Origin: Pyxidicoccus xibeiensis
GTDB taxonomy: Bacteria > Myxococcota > Myxococcia > Myxococcales > Myxococcaceae
DNA length: 64,000 bases
Reading direction: 5' to 3'
NCBI RefSeq assembly: GCF_024198175.1
Contig: NZ_JAJVKV010000004.1
Coordinates: 682,001-746,000, forward strand
The notes under the pieces are model-generated. The model was not told the DNA's origin. It saw only the letters and a program-made list of their open reading frames with translations, and did not search any database. The position numbers were made by a program, and so were the translations under genes. Shown piece by piece: positions 1 through 8,850 of the stretch (its first letter is position 1; every line of letters starts with the position of its first letter).

Positions 1-1018
1 CGATGTCACCGCGGGCCTCATCCGCCTGTGCCGCGCTGATGCGGCCCACGGACGCGAGCTGGTCCACAATCCAGTGCGCGCGCCGCCACAGCGCCCGCGA
101 GCCGGAGGAGGGCGAGCGCTTGCGCGGCGCCGGCAGCATGGCGGCGAGGATGGCCCCCTGCGCCACCGTGAGCTGGGACGCGGACACGCCGAAGTGCTCC
201 CGCGCGCCGGCCTCGATGCCGTAGACGCCCTGCCCCCACTCGGCGACGTTGAGGTACAGCGTGAGGATGCGCTTCTTGGTGAGCGCCTCCTCCAGCCGGT
301 GCGCCAGTATCAGCTCCTTCGCCTTGCGCAGGAGGCTGCGGTCCGTGGACAGCCAGAGGTTCTTCGCGAGCTGCTGGGTGATGGTGGAGGCGCCCCGTCC
401 CAGGCGGCGCCTCTCCCACGCTTCCTCCAGGGCCTTGCGGACCTCCGAGGTGTCCACGCCCTCGTGGACGTAGAAGCCGGCGTCCTCGGAGATGAGCACC
501 GCGGCCACCGCGTGCTTGGAGACGGCATTCAGCCCCACCCAGTGCTGGCGTCGCCGGGCCTTCTTCCCCTCCTCCCGCGCCTGCTCCGCCCGCCATTCAA
601 TCAGCGCGGTCGTCTTCGGGTTCTCCTTCTCCAGCGGCTCGGCGGAGGGCAGCGTGACGTACTCGTACACCGCGAAGGCGAGCAGCAGCCCCGCGAGCAC
701 GAGCAGCACCTTCTTGCGCCGGGAGCCACGCCACCAGGACGAGGCGACGCCAGCGGGACGGGCTGGCGTGCCCGAGGGCGTCACCGAGACGCCATGACGA
801 GCCTGGGTGCCCGAGGGTGTCGCCCCTTCGCCAGGGGATGGCGCCCCGCCCGGAGGCGGCACCGCGTCGTGGGGACGGGCCGAAGTCCCAGGAGGCATCG
901 CCGCTTCCTCCGACACGGGCAATGCGGAAGGAGCGCCCTGCTCGGGCCCGTCGGGTTCCATCCGTGCGCGCTCGGGCTCCTCGGGCTCCGGAGCCGGTCG
1001 ACCATCCGTGCTGGACAT
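1..1018 (-). CDS. mtgA: Monofunctional peptidoglycan transglycosylase (GT51), C-terminus beyond window
   Basis: Polymerises lipid II into glycan strands at the outer face of the inner membrane. Read from the ATG at 1018, the frame stays open to the window edge, so the C-terminus is missing. Residues 1-100 are a Pro/Gly/Ala-rich, probably disordered cytoplasmic extension with repeats of the type TPSGTxAR. One membrane segment follows (about 103-119). The GT51 domain starts near 155 and carries SEDAGFY (catalytic Glu about 178), GASTITQQLAKN and the later RKAKELILAHRLE and LNVAEWGQGVYG blocks. No transpeptidase domain is seen before the edge, so the monofunctional MtgA type is favoured over a bifunctional class A PBP. 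The roughly 100-residue N-terminal tail is longer than in E. coli MtgA. Confidence 0.88.
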   Translation of the reverse strand, partial: MSSTDGRPAPEPEEPERARMEPDGPEQGAPSALPVSEEAAMPPGTSARPHDAVPPPGGAPSPGEGATPSGTQARHGVSVTPSGTPARPAGVASSWWRGSRRKKVLLVLAGLLLAFAVYEYVTLPSAEPLEKENPKTTALIEWRAEQAREEGKKARRRQHWVGLNAVSKHAVAAVLISEDAGFYVHEGVDTSEVRKALEEAWERRRLGRGASTITQQLAKNLWLSTDRSLLRKAKELILAHRLEEALTKKRILTLYLNVAEWGQGVYGIEAGAREHFGVSASQLTVAQGAILAAMLPAPRKRSPSSGSRALWRRAHWIVDQLASVGRISAAQADEARGDI

Positions 1019-1161
1019 CAAGACCGTGCATAGCGCCTCCGGCCCCTGGCGTCACCCCCACCTCCTCCGCCCGAGGGGGCGTCCCCCGCGAAGGTGCAGG
1101 CACCACCGCTCCGCCAGCGTGCGGTCGGGACGCGCGGAGCTTCGTCGGCGGCTCCACCCGG

Positions 1162-1839
1162 CTACCGTTGTTTCACCTTCGCCCGGGCCACGGAGAATGG
1201 CGCGGGCGTGCTCTTCCACCGCTCGTCGACGGAGGCGAAGCCCGCCACCAGCTCGCCCGCGAGGTACCCGCGGTTGCGCTTGTCGCGGCGGCGCAGCCAG
1301 TCATTGAGGATGCGGCCCTTCTCGTCCTTCCGAGCATCGGGGCGCGCCAGGTTGAAGTGGCCGCGCTTCACGCCATTGCCCGCGCGGTGGACGAACGTCA
1401 CCGTGCCGTCCGCGCCCACGCGCTCGACGATGCCGATGTGCGTGAGGCCGTCGTTGAGCCGTCCGTCGCGGTTGCGGTCATGCGTGTTCCGGAAGAACAC
1501 CATGTCCCCCGCGCGCGGCGTCTCGCGAAGCGTGCCCAGGTCCCCCGCCTTCCGGTAGATGGCCTTCACCCCGTTCTCTCCGGGGAGGGTCCGCTCCGGC
1601 ATCAGGCTGAGCCCGGGCTTGCGGTACGCCAGCTGCGTCAGGCCCGAGCAGTCATCGTTCACCGAGGTGCTCACCGTCGACAGCGAGCGCAGCCCCACCC
1701 AGTTCTTCGCGCGCCACACGGCCCGCTCCGCCAGGGACACGGTGGCCTGACGCTTCGGCGCGCTCTTGCGCGCGGCCTCCGCCGCTCCGCCCCACAGCAG
1801 CATCCCCACCACCGCCCCCACCCAGACGCCTCGATGCAT
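1162..1839 (-). CDS. Exported NlpC/P60-like cysteine hydrolase
   Basis: Probably a periplasmic cell-wall hydrolase/amidase. The frame is open from 1905, but I chose the internal ATG at 1839 because it gives a signal peptide (MHRGVWVGAVVGM..., cleavage near AEA-A at about residue 22). The mature domain has DDCSGLTQLAY with candidate nucleophile Cys64, followed by RAGDMVFFRN and the THIGIV His (about 133), the Cys/His order of NlpC/P60 and CHAP-like folds. A further His in TFVHR could complete the site. About 225 residues, single domain, no SH3 or LysM repeat. It is read in the same direction as the transglycosylase 143 bp downstream, and both act on peptidoglycan. Exact subfamily and substrate are not determined. 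Confidence 0.75.
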   Translation of the reverse strand: MHRGVWVGAVVGMLLWGGAAEAARKSAPKRQATVSLAERAVWRAKNWVGLRSLSTVSTSVNDDCSGLTQLAYRKPGLSLMPERTLPGENGVKAIYRKAGDLGTLRETPRAGDMVFFRNTHDRNRDGRLNDGLTHIGIVERVGADGTVTFVHRAGNGVKRGHFNLARPDARKDEKGRILNDWLRRRDKRNRGYLAGELVAGFASVDERWKSTPAPFSVARAKVKQR

Positions 1840-2250
1840 GCCCGCGCGATAGAGCAACCGGCGTGCCCGGCCCGCCCGGCCGCTCGGACGTCCACTCACG
1901 GACATCCCCCAGGGCAGCGCGGCGACCCGCTGTGTGGAATCGGTTTCCCATCCGGGACGCAGGGGCGGCCACGAACGGAATCCTCCGGCTCACCCGAGGG
2001 CATCCACCGCCCCGTCCCCGGCTGGGACGGAGCCCGCATCCGCGGAGCTTCAGCGCCACGAACCCGGAGGCCAGCCAGCAGCGAGGCGCGTCGCGCCATT
2101 CCCAACCCCCAGCGGAAGCCAACCCGCGCGGCGATGCCCGGCCGGGTGCTAGGAACGGCGGCGGTGCGAGGGAGCGCCCCTCCGGCTCCAGCGCCGGGTC
2201 GCCCCACCCGCCAGGTTGCCCTACCTTCGAGGCGAGGGAGTCCGTCCGCC
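1840..2250. other. 411-bp gap, no gene seen
   Basis: This stretch lies between the NlpC/P60-like gene and the remnant at 2251. All long open frames here are uninterrupted only because the DNA is GC-rich; none has a domain or a plausible start. It should contain the leftward promoter of the hydrolase. A CTAG tetranucleotide at 2149-2152 resembles the CTAG-containing stretches upstream of several other genes in the window. Confidence 0.5.
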
Positions 2251-2627
2251 GTGCCCTTCGACTACTACGACGACCTCACCCCGGCGCAGCAGCGCGTCTA
2301 CCGCATGAGCGACAGCGTCAGCGCGCTGCGCATCCGGCAGGCCCGGACGCTCGCGCCCCGGGTGAAGGCCCTGCACGACGCCCTGGCCGCCGGCGGCCGC
2401 CCCGCCCTGGAGCGCGCCACCGCCGAGCTGGGGGTGGAGCTGTGCGAGCGGCGCTGCTGGAGCTGTCCGACTCCTTCCACACCGAGGGCTTCTTCCAGCG
2501 CGAGTCCAGCCTCTTCCACCAGCTCGTCCCACGCCCGCCCACCTCCCCGAAGTCGGTCTCGAGGTTGGCAACCAAGGGTGAGACGCCTGACACCGGTGAC
2601 TTAAGTCCAGTCACGCGGCGGCGCTGA
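2251..2627 (+). pseudogene. Internally deleted remnant of a small myxobacterial metalloprotease-like gene
   Basis: A GTG at 2251, preceded by GGGAG at good spacing, opens a frame reading VPFDYYDDLTPAQQRVYRMSD and running sensibly to about ELGVELCERR (near 2455). The sense then jumps to another frame, which reads LLELSDSFHTEGFFQRESS and LFHQLVPRPP and stops at 2627. From memory, intact myxobacterial proteins starting with PFDYY...QQR end with exactly this SFHTEGFF..RESSL..QLVP block, separated from the N-terminus by roughly 90 residues that include a zinc-protease-like HExxH. Here that core is absent. I therefore read the locus as a gene that lost its catalytic middle by a frame-shifting deletion near 2450. 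The family assignment is from memory; the frame break is visible. Confidence 0.6.
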
Positions 2628-2646
2628 GGCTAGATTTCGCCTTCCT

Positions 2647-5199
2647 ATGGCGCATCCGACCGAAGACAAGAACTTCCGCCTGCCGACCACCCTCCGCCCC
2701 CGCCGCTACGCGGCCACGCTCACCCTGGACCTGGACGCGAAGGCCTTCTCCGGACAGCAGACCCTGGACCTGGAGGTGGCGGAGCCCTCGAAGGAAATCA
2801 TCCTCCACGCCATCGCCTTGCAGCTGGGGGACGTGACGCTGCGCGTGGGCGGCGAGCAGCGCAAGCCCGCCTCCATCCAGCCCATGCCGGCGAGCGAGAC
2901 GGTGGTGCTCCGCTTCGACGCCCCGGTGCCCAAGGGCGCCGCCACGCTGGACGTGGCGTGGACGGGCCGCTTCACGGAGGGCCTGCGCGGCCTGTACCAG
3001 GCCGGCAAGGTGGCGGCCACCCAGTTCGAGGCCGCCGACGCGCGCCGCCTCTTCCCCTCTTTCGACGAGCCGGCCTTCAAGGCGCGCTGGGCCCTCAGCG
3101 TGCGCGTGCCCAAGGGGCTCACCGTGCTGGGCAACGGCCCGGTGGTGAAGGAGGAGCAGGACGGTGCGCTGACGAAGTTCACCTTCCAGGAGACGGAGGT
3201 GCTCAGCAGCTACCTCATCGCCCTGGTGGTGGGCCCGCTGGTGGGCACGCCCGCGCAGGACGTGGAGGGCGTGCCGGTGCGCACCTGGTCCCTGCCGGAG
3301 AAGGCGCACCTGACGCGCTTCGGCCAGGACGTGGCCCTGGCCGTCCTCCCCCGGCTCCAGGACTACTTCGGGCTGCCCTATGCCTTCACCAAGGTGGACC
3401 AGGTGGGCATCCCCGACTTCGAGGCGGGCGCCATGGAGAACGCCGGCCTGATTACGTACCGCGAGGTGGCGCTGCTGCTGGACCCGGCCACCGCGCCCCT
3501 GTCCGTGCAGAAGCGCGTGGCGGAGGTGGTGACGCACGAGCTGGCGCACCAGTGGTTCGGCAACTGGGTCACCATGGTGTGGTGGGACGACCTGTGGCTC
3601 AACGAGGCGTTCGCCACGTGGATGGCCTTCAAGATTGTGGACCAGTGGCGCCCCGAGTGGCGCATGTGGCTGGACTTCGACGCGCACCGCGCCAGCGCGC
3701 TGTACCTGGACGCGCTCAAGTCCACGCACCCCATCCACGGTGAGGTGCGCAACGCGGGCGAGGCCGGTGAGAGCTTCGACGCGATTACGTACGAGAAGGG
3801 CGGCGCGGTGCTGCGGATGATTGAGGGCTTCCTCGGCGAGGGCCCCTTCCGCGAGGGCATCCGCCAGTACATGCGCAAGCACGCGCGCGCCAACGCGGTG
3901 AAGGAAGACCTGTGGAACGCGCTGGGCGCCGCCGCGAAGCAGCCGGTGGAGGAGCTGGCCACCGCGTGGGTGGGCCAGAGCGGCTTCCCGCTGGTGACCG
4001 CGCGGCTGGACGGGCGCACCCTGCACCTGTCGCAGCGGCGCTTCTACTCGGAGCCCGGCGTGGAGAGCGGCGAGAAGTGGCCCGTGCCCATGGTGCTGCG
4101 CTTCGAGGACGGCGGCGGCGTGCATGAGCAGCGCGTGCTGCTGCGCGACACCCAGGCCTCCGTGAAGCTGGAGGGCTCCGGCGACGTGAAGTGGCTCACG
4201 GCCAACGCGGGCTCCACCGGCTTCTACCGGATGGCGTACGACAAGGCGGCGCTGGAGAAGCTGGCGGTGAACGTCAAGGCGCTCGCGCCCTCGGAGCGCA
4301 TCTCCCTGCTGGCGGACCAGTGGGCGCTGGTGCGCTCGGGGCAGGCGTCGGTGGCGGACCTGCTGGATCTGGCCGCCCGCTTCGGCGACGAGGAGGACGA
4401 CTCCGTCCTGGACGAGCTGGTGGGCCGGCTGGCGTACATCGAGAGCCGGCTGGTGGACGGCGACGAGCAGGTGCGCTTCCGCGCCTGGGTGGAGAAGCTG
4501 CTGGGCCCGGGGCTCAAGAAGCTGGGCTGGCAGTCGGCGCCGGGCGAGTCGGACCGGGTGAAGCTGCGGCGCGCGGCGCTGGTGCGCGCGGTGGGCGGCC
4601 TGGCGCGAGGCCAGGAAGCGCTCGCGGAGGCCCGCCCGCGCGTCATGCGCATGCTCCAGGGAGACCGGGACGCGGTGGAGCCCAACCTGCTGGACTCGGC
4701 GGTGGCCATGGTGGCGCGCGCCGGGGACACGGCCCTGTTCGAGACCTTCCTCTCGAAGGTGCCGAACGAGCCGGACCCGGCCACGCAGCGCCGCTACCTC
4801 ATGGCCCTCACCGGCTTCGAGGACCCGGCGCTCGCCGCGCGCGCGCAGAAGCTGCTCTTCACCGACACGGTGAAGACGCAGGACGTGGCCAGCTTCGTCG
4901 CGGGCCTGCTGGGCAACCGCACCGGCCGCGAGGGCTGGTGGAAGCAGATGCGCGAGGGGTGGAAGGACGTGGTGGCCCGCACCGGCAGCGCGCCCATGCT
5001 GCTGCGCCGCATCGTCGAGGCCATGGGCATCCTGCGCACGCGCGAGCACTTCGAGCAGGTGCAGGCGCTGCTGAAGGCGAACCCGGTGCCGGAGGCGCAG
5101 CAGGCCACCGCGCAGACGCTGGAGCGGCTGTCGCAGGACGTCGCCCTGCGTGAGCGCTGCACCCCCGAGGTGTCGGCCTGGCTGAAGAAGCAGCCGTGA
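2647..5199 (+). CDS. M1-family zinc aminopeptidase
   Basis: Removes N-terminal amino acids from peptides; probably cytoplasmic, since no signal peptide is present. The 850-residue protein has the full M1 set: exopeptidase motif GAMEN at 261-265, zinc motif HELAH at 297-301 with the third ligand Glu at about 320 (LWLNEAFATW), and a C-terminal ERAP1/puromycin-sensitive-type helical domain. Length and order match the puromycin-sensitive/ERAP-like branch rather than E. coli PepN. The start ATG follows a CTAG-containing element at 2630-2633 by only 14 bp and no clear Shine-Dalgarno is seen, so the leader may be very short. The next gene overlaps by 4 bp (GTGA), which implies translational coupling. 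Confidence 0.95.
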   Translation: MAHPTEDKNFRLPTTLRPRRYAATLTLDLDAKAFSGQQTLDLEVAEPSKEIILHAIALQLGDVTLRVGGEQRKPASIQPMPASETVVLRFDAPVPKGAATLDVAWTGRFTEGLRGLYQAGKVAATQFEAADARRLFPSFDEPAFKARWALSVRVPKGLTVLGNGPVVKEEQDGALTKFTFQETEVLSSYLIALVVGPLVGTPAQDVEGVPVRTWSLPEKAHLTRFGQDVALAVLPRLQDYFGLPYAFTKVDQVGIPDFEAGAMENAGLITYREVALLLDPATAPLSVQKRVAEVVTHELAHQWFGNWVTMVWWDDLWLNEAFATWMAFKIVDQWRPEWRMWLDFDAHRASALYLDALKSTHPIHGEVRNAGEAGESFDAITYEKGGAVLRMIEGFLGEGPFREGIRQYMRKHARANAVKEDLWNALGAAAKQPVEELATAWVGQSGFPLVTARLDGRTLHLSQRRFYSEPGVESGEKWPVPMVLRFEDGGGVHEQRVLLRDTQASVKLEGSGDVKWLTANAGSTGFYRMAYDKAALEKLAVNVKALAPSERISLLADQWALVRSGQASVADLLDLAARFGDEEDDSVLDELVGRLAYIESRLVDGDEQVRFRAWVEKLLGPGLKKLGWQSAPGESDRVKLRRAALVRAVGGLARGQEALAEARPRVMRMLQGDRDAVEPNLLDSAVAMVARAGDTALFETFLSKVPNEPDPATQRRYLMALTGFEDPALAARAQKLLFTDTVKTQDVASFVAGLLGNRTGREGWWKQMREGWKDVVARTGSAPMLLRRIVEAMGILRTREHFEQVQALLKANPVPEAQQATAQTLERLSQDVALRERCTPEVSAWLKKQP

Positions 5200-6560
5200 A
5201 GACGACGCTCACGGCGGCCCGCCTCTCCGGCGCGCGCGAGGCCCTGCGCAAGGCCAACGCGGACTTCGAGCGCGTCTACCCCGGCGAGTCCCCTCGCCGG
5301 CAGCCGGTGCACGTGGTGTACGGCGGGGCCCACCTCTTCCGCGCGGGGACGGCGCGGAAGCTGGGGGACCTCGCCCTGGCGGCATTGAAGGAGTACGCGC
5401 CGGACGCGGCCGAGCTGGCCCATGGCCTGGGCCTGCCCCAGCGTGGCCGCTTCGCCCAGCGCGTCTACGGGCGCGTGGTGGACAAGCTCGAGCGCGAGCC
5501 GGTGGAGGACCTGCGCATCGACTTCGAGGACGGCTACGGCCACCGCCCCGACGCGGAGGAGGACGGACACGCCGTCTCCGCCGCGGAGGAGCTGGCCCGG
5601 GGCCTGGAGCAGGGCTCGCTGCCGCCGTTCATCGGCCTCCGGGTGAAGTCCTTCACGGAGGAGCTGTACGAGCGCTCCTCGCGCACGCTGGACCTGTTCC
5701 TCACCACGCTGCTGGAGCGCACGGGCGGGAAGCTGCCGCCCTCCTTCGTCGTCACCCTGCCCAAGGTGTCGCTGCCGGAGCAGGTGGCCGCGCTCGCGCG
5801 CATCCTCGACGTGCTGGAGGAGGAGCGCGGGCTGGCGAAGGGCTCGCTGGGCCTGGAGCTGATGGTGGAGACGCCGCAGTCCCTCTTCGACCGCGAGGGC
5901 CGGCTGCACCTGCCCCGGCTGGTGGCGGCGGGAGAGGGTCGCTGCACCAGCGTGCACCTGGGCGTGTACGACTACACCGCCGCGCTCAGCGTGAGCGCCC
6001 ACGCGCAGAGCATGCTGCACCCCGCCAGCGACTTCCTGCGGGACGTGGTGCAGGTGTCGCTGGCGGGCACCGGCGTCATGCTGGCCGACGGCGCGACGAA
6101 CATCATGCCCATTCCGCCACACCGGGGCGAGGGCACCGCCGGGGTGCTGCCCACGCAGCGGCGGGAGAACATGGAGGCGGTGCACCGGGTGTGGCAGCTG
6201 TCGTACCGGCACATCCGGCACTCACTGGAGCGCGCCTGGTACCAGGGGTGGGATTTGCACCCGGGGCAGCTCCCCGTGCGCTACGCGGCCGTGTACGCCT
6301 TCTTCCTGGAGGGGCTGGATGCGGCGTCGCGCCGGCTCAAGGCCTTCATGGAGAAGGCGGCCCAGGCCACGCTGGTGGGTGACGTGTTCGACGACGCCGC
6401 CACCGGCCAGGGGCTGCTCAACTTCTTCCTGCGCGGGCTGAGCTGTGGCGCGCTGAATCAGGACGAGGTGCTCGCCACCGGCCTCACGCTGGAGGAGCTG
6501 CGCAGCCGCTCCTTCCGCGCCATCGTCGAGTCCCGCCGGGCCCGCGTCTCGGGCGGGTGA
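5196..6560 (+). CDS. HpcH/HpaI aldolase/citrate-lyase-like protein (DUF6986 type)
   Basis: A predicted TIM-barrel enzyme of the phosphoenolpyruvate/HpcH-HpaI superfamily; the reaction is not known. Start is GTG at 5196, overlapping the aminopeptidase stop. Features seen include RIDFEDGYG (about residues 107-115) and ELMVETPQS (about 221), the acidic metal/substrate positions expected in citrate-lyase-beta-like barrels, plus VHLGVYDYTAAL further on. The length of 454 residues exceeds that of simple citrate lyase beta chains and fits the DUF6986 group. The gene ends before a long palindrome (6566-6621) that separates it from the convergent zinc-ribbon gene. Coupling to a peptidase suggests a role in amino acid or organic acid catabolism (inference). 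Confidence 0.75.
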   Translation: MKTTLTAARLSGAREALRKANADFERVYPGESPRRQPVHVVYGGAHLFRAGTARKLGDLALAALKEYAPDAAELAHGLGLPQRGRFAQRVYGRVVDKLEREPVEDLRIDFEDGYGHRPDAEEDGHAVSAAEELARGLEQGSLPPFIGLRVKSFTEELYERSSRTLDLFLTTLLERTGGKLPPSFVVTLPKVSLPEQVAALARILDVLEEERGLAKGSLGLELMVETPQSLFDREGRLHLPRLVAAGEGRCTSVHLGVYDYTAALSVSAHAQSMLHPASDFLRDVVQVSLAGTGVMLADGATNIMPIPPHRGEGTAGVLPTQRRENMEAVHRVWQLSYRHIRHSLERAWYQGWDLHPGQLPVRYAAVYAFFLEGLDAASRRLKAFMEKAAQATLVGDVFDDAATGQGLLNFFLRGLSCGALNQDEVLATGLTLEELRSRSFRAIVESRRARVSGG

Positions 6561-6565
6561 GGTCC

Positions 6566-6621
6566 CTGTTCGGAAATGTCGGGACTTTTCGCGGCGCGAA
6601 ACCCCCGACATTTCCGAACAG
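6566..6621. terminator. 56-bp near-perfect palindrome between convergent genes
   Basis: Arms 6566-6583 and 6604-6621 are perfect 18-bp inverted repeats (CTGTTCGGAAATGTCGGG and its complement). Inside them lies a second perfect inverted repeat, TTTCGCG/CGCGAAA, at 6587-6593 and 6595-6601. The element sits 5 bp after one stop codon and 8 bp before the other, so a bidirectional terminator is the simplest role, although no T-run follows on either strand. A mobile palindromic repeat is the alternative. Confidence 0.65.
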
Positions 6622-6629
6622 CAAGCGCC

Positions 6630-7691
6630 TCAACCCGCCTCGGGGCCCGTCCCGCGCCCCTGGCGGAACTCGCGCACCACGGCGGCGTCGATGGCCAGCA
6701 CGCCCGCGAGGAACAGCACGGGCCCCAGGTGCATGGCGAGGCCGAGCAGGCCCCACAGGGTGAGCAACCCCGCGAGCGCGAGCGGCAGCAGGGGGGAGAG
6801 CGCGGCGCGGGCCCGGGGCACCGCGGCCAGCAGCGCGAGCGCCAGCAGCGACATCACCGCGAGCGGCGCTCCCACCCGCGCGCGTCCGGACGTGCTGTAG
6901 ACGTGGTACGTGTTGGAGATGCCGGAGCGCCAACCGTAGTTCGACTCGTCCCAGCTCCGGCCGGTGGAGCGGCCGGTCTGGTCGACCTCGTGCACCGTGG
7001 ACCGCTCGTAGCCGTAGCCGCCCAGGGACAGCCGGCTGTCGAGGCCCACGCCCCAGGTGAACAGCAGTGACACGGCGCACGCGGCGGCGCCGGCGAGCAC
7101 CCACCGCTTGAAGCGCGCCGCCCCGGGCCGGGGCCGCAGCTCCGGCGCCGACGCGGAGGACGCCCGGAAGACGCGCCACTGGACGTAGCCCAGCACCACG
7201 GCGCCGAGGAGCCAGAGCAGGGGCACCAGCCCGTAGCCCAGCTTCAGGAAGGCGAAGGTGAGCGTGAGCCCAGTGAACAGCGGCAGGAAGGCCGCGTGCG
7301 ACGCCACGTGGACGACGCGCTCCAGCGGCGGCGCGACGGGGCGTCCCGCGGCACGCCACTCGCGCGCGCCCAGCAGCACGCTGCCCGCGAGCATCACCAC
7401 CGACCATGGCAGGCCGATGGTGCCCGCCAGCATGGGCAGCCCCGGCAGGAGGACGGCGGCGGCCACCAGCCCCGAGCCGAGCAGCGGCAGCGAGCCTCCG
7501 GGAAGCCGCTCGCGCAGGCGGGGGTCCTCCAGCAGGGACTGAACGGCACGGCCCGCGGCCTCGGCGGTGCGGCGGGCCGCCTCGGCCGCGTCTTCCACGG
7601 GCGAGCCGGCGGGCGTGACGTCCCGGCCACAGTGGGGACAGGTGGGGCCGTGCGCGGACGGAAGGGGCTGGCCGCAATGCGAGCAGAGCAT
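6630..7691 (-). CDS. Zinc-ribbon multi-pass membrane protein
   Basis: Function unknown. The N-terminus holds a rubredoxin-like zinc ribbon (CSHCG at 3-7 and CPHCG at 18-22). A short linker and about eight hydrophobic segments follow, between roughly residues 70 and 345. A polar, Ser/Tyr/Gly-rich stretch (about 205-250) between membrane segments probably forms an external loop. Double zinc-ribbon plus membrane proteins of this kind are common in myxobacteria without assigned roles. It is transcribed away from the lipoprotein gene at 7977 across a 285-bp divergent region. The ATG at 7691 is the only start that includes the ribbon. Confidence 0.7.
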   Translation of the reverse strand: MLCSHCGQPLPSAHGPTCPHCGRDVTPAGSPVEDAAEAARRTAEAAGRAVQSLLEDPRLRERLPGGSLPLLGSGLVAAAVLLPGLPMLAGTIGLPWSVVMLAGSVLLGAREWRAAGRPVAPPLERVVHVASHAAFLPLFTGLTLTFAFLKLGYGLVPLLWLLGAVVLGYVQWRVFRASSASAPELRPRPGAARFKRWVLAGAAACAVSLLFTWGVGLDSRLSLGGYGYERSTVHEVDQTGRSTGRSWDESNYGWRSGISNTYHVYSTSGRARVGAPLAVMSLLALALLAAVPRARAALSPLLPLALAGLLTLWGLLGLAMHLGPVLFLAGVLAIDAAVVREFRQGRGTGPEAG

Positions 7692-7976
7692 GAGGCTCTT
7701 CGTAGCAGCGGAAGGGAGCGCAGCCTATCGCCACGGCAGATGGCGCGAACGCGGGCGGACTGTCGCAAAGGGCACATGGCAACACATACGTAATTCTGCT
7801 GTGACAATGGACATACAAGAACAATCCCATCAGCCCTGGACCTGAAACATGCAATGCCATTACTCTCGAAACGCCACACACGAAGAGGAGGGGGACGTGA
7901 CGTGCGTGTATCAGCGTCCGCACTCGAGCTACGTGCGCCCTGCCCTCCTCCTCGGCGTCCACCGAGGAGCAGACAC

Positions 7977-8663
7977 GTGACACACCGCCTGACCCGTCTC
8001 ATCCCGTCACTCGTTCTCGTCACTCTTGCCCTGGCCTGCTCGGGCCCTGAAGCGCAGCCCTCCACGGAGCCGACGGCTCCCGAGGGTCAGGAGCGCATCG
8101 AGACGCCCTCCGAGGAGGGCAACGTCACCGCAGCCTCGAACATCTCCTTCTGTGGAATCGTGCCCGGCTGCCCCGAGGGCTACGCCCCTGTCCGGGCCCT
8201 GTGTACGGCCGAGTGTTACGTGCGTGGCTACAGCTGCGACTGGGGCCACAACTACGTCGAGTGCACGCCGGTGCAGGCCAGCGGGTCAATCTCCGCGAAC
8301 CCCACGACGGTGAGCATCAACCTCAACCAGACCAGCACCGGCACGACGGAGATCTGCTGGGACGTCGACAACGTCTCCACGGGTGAGGTCTGGGTGAGCA
8401 TGAATGGCGCGCCCGAGTCGCTCTTCGCCAGCGGCTCCAGCGGCTGTCAGTACGCAAGCTGGATCCAGGCGGGAAGCACCTACAGCTTCAACCTCTACGC
8501 GGGCTCGTCCCACAGCAACCTCCTCGGCAGCGCCGGTGTCACGGGCTCTGGCTACTACGGTCCGCCGCCGGAAGAGCCCATCTGCAATCCCGCCACCTGC
8601 CCCAGCGGGTCGGATTGCCGGTGCGGCGACGTGTGCTGGCCGCGGAACCGGGAGTGCCCGTAG
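7977..8663 (+). CDS. Cys-rich lipoprotein of unknown function
   Basis: The open frame begins at 7854, but GTG at 7977 is preferred. It has a GAGGAG ribosome site 8 bp upstream and directly yields a lipoprotein signal (VTHRLTRLIPSL...LALACSG). After the lipobox comes a Pro/Glu-rich linker and a Cys-rich block (SFCGIVPGCPEGY, LCTAECYVRGYSCDW). A beta-sandwich-like region (about residues 100-195) follows, ending in a short tail with CNPATCPSGSDCRCGD. The many paired Cys fit an exported, disulfide-bonded protein. It ends 97 bp before a strong terminator hairpin (8761-8790), so it is probably a single-gene unit. No family recognised. Confidence 0.65.
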   Translation: MTHRLTRLIPSLVLVTLALACSGPEAQPSTEPTAPEGQERIETPSEEGNVTAASNISFCGIVPGCPEGYAPVRALCTAECYVRGYSCDWGHNYVECTPVQASGSISANPTTVSINLNQTSTGTTEICWDVDNVSTGEVWVSMNGAPESLFASGSSGCQYASWIQAGSTYSFNLYAGSSHSNLLGSAGVTGSGYYGPPPEEPICNPATCPSGSDCRCGDVCWPRNRECP

Positions 8664-8760
8664 GCCGGGGCGGGGTGCGCCAGCGCAGGCACTGAGCCTG
8701 GCGTCCACGGTGCGGCGACGTGGCCTGCGAAGGTAGCGCCCCGAACACTCAGGTCCTGAA

Positions 8761-8790
8761 CCGTGCCGCGGGAGCCTTCCCGCGGCACGG
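8761..8790 (+). terminator. Strong hairpin terminator
   Basis: Perfect 13-bp stem (8761-8773 with 8778-8790) closing a 4-nt loop, followed by CGTTTCG. It lies downstream of the lipoprotein gene ending at 8663 and just before the promoter region of the next gene. The T-tract is short. Confidence 0.7.
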
Positions 8791-8850
8791 CGTTTCGCCG
8801 GATTGCTAGAGTCGCCCCTCCCTTCTCGCGGCAGCGCCCCGAGTCCTCCG

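Noticed and set aside
2611-5049. 812-codon open frame on the minus strand opposite the M1 aminopeptidase
   Set aside because: His/Arg/Ala/Gly-rich sequence with no domain; it is the mirror of strong GC3 codon bias in the aminopeptidase gene. The same explains the long frames at 10792-13512, 13666-15414, 48010-50193 and 51148-53367.
7780-7870. AT-rich patch with ATGCAATGCCAT considered as a sixth operator box
   Set aside because: It lacks the TTGCAT arm at the 5-bp spacing and the flanking genes have no metal link; only the ATGCAA half-site matches.
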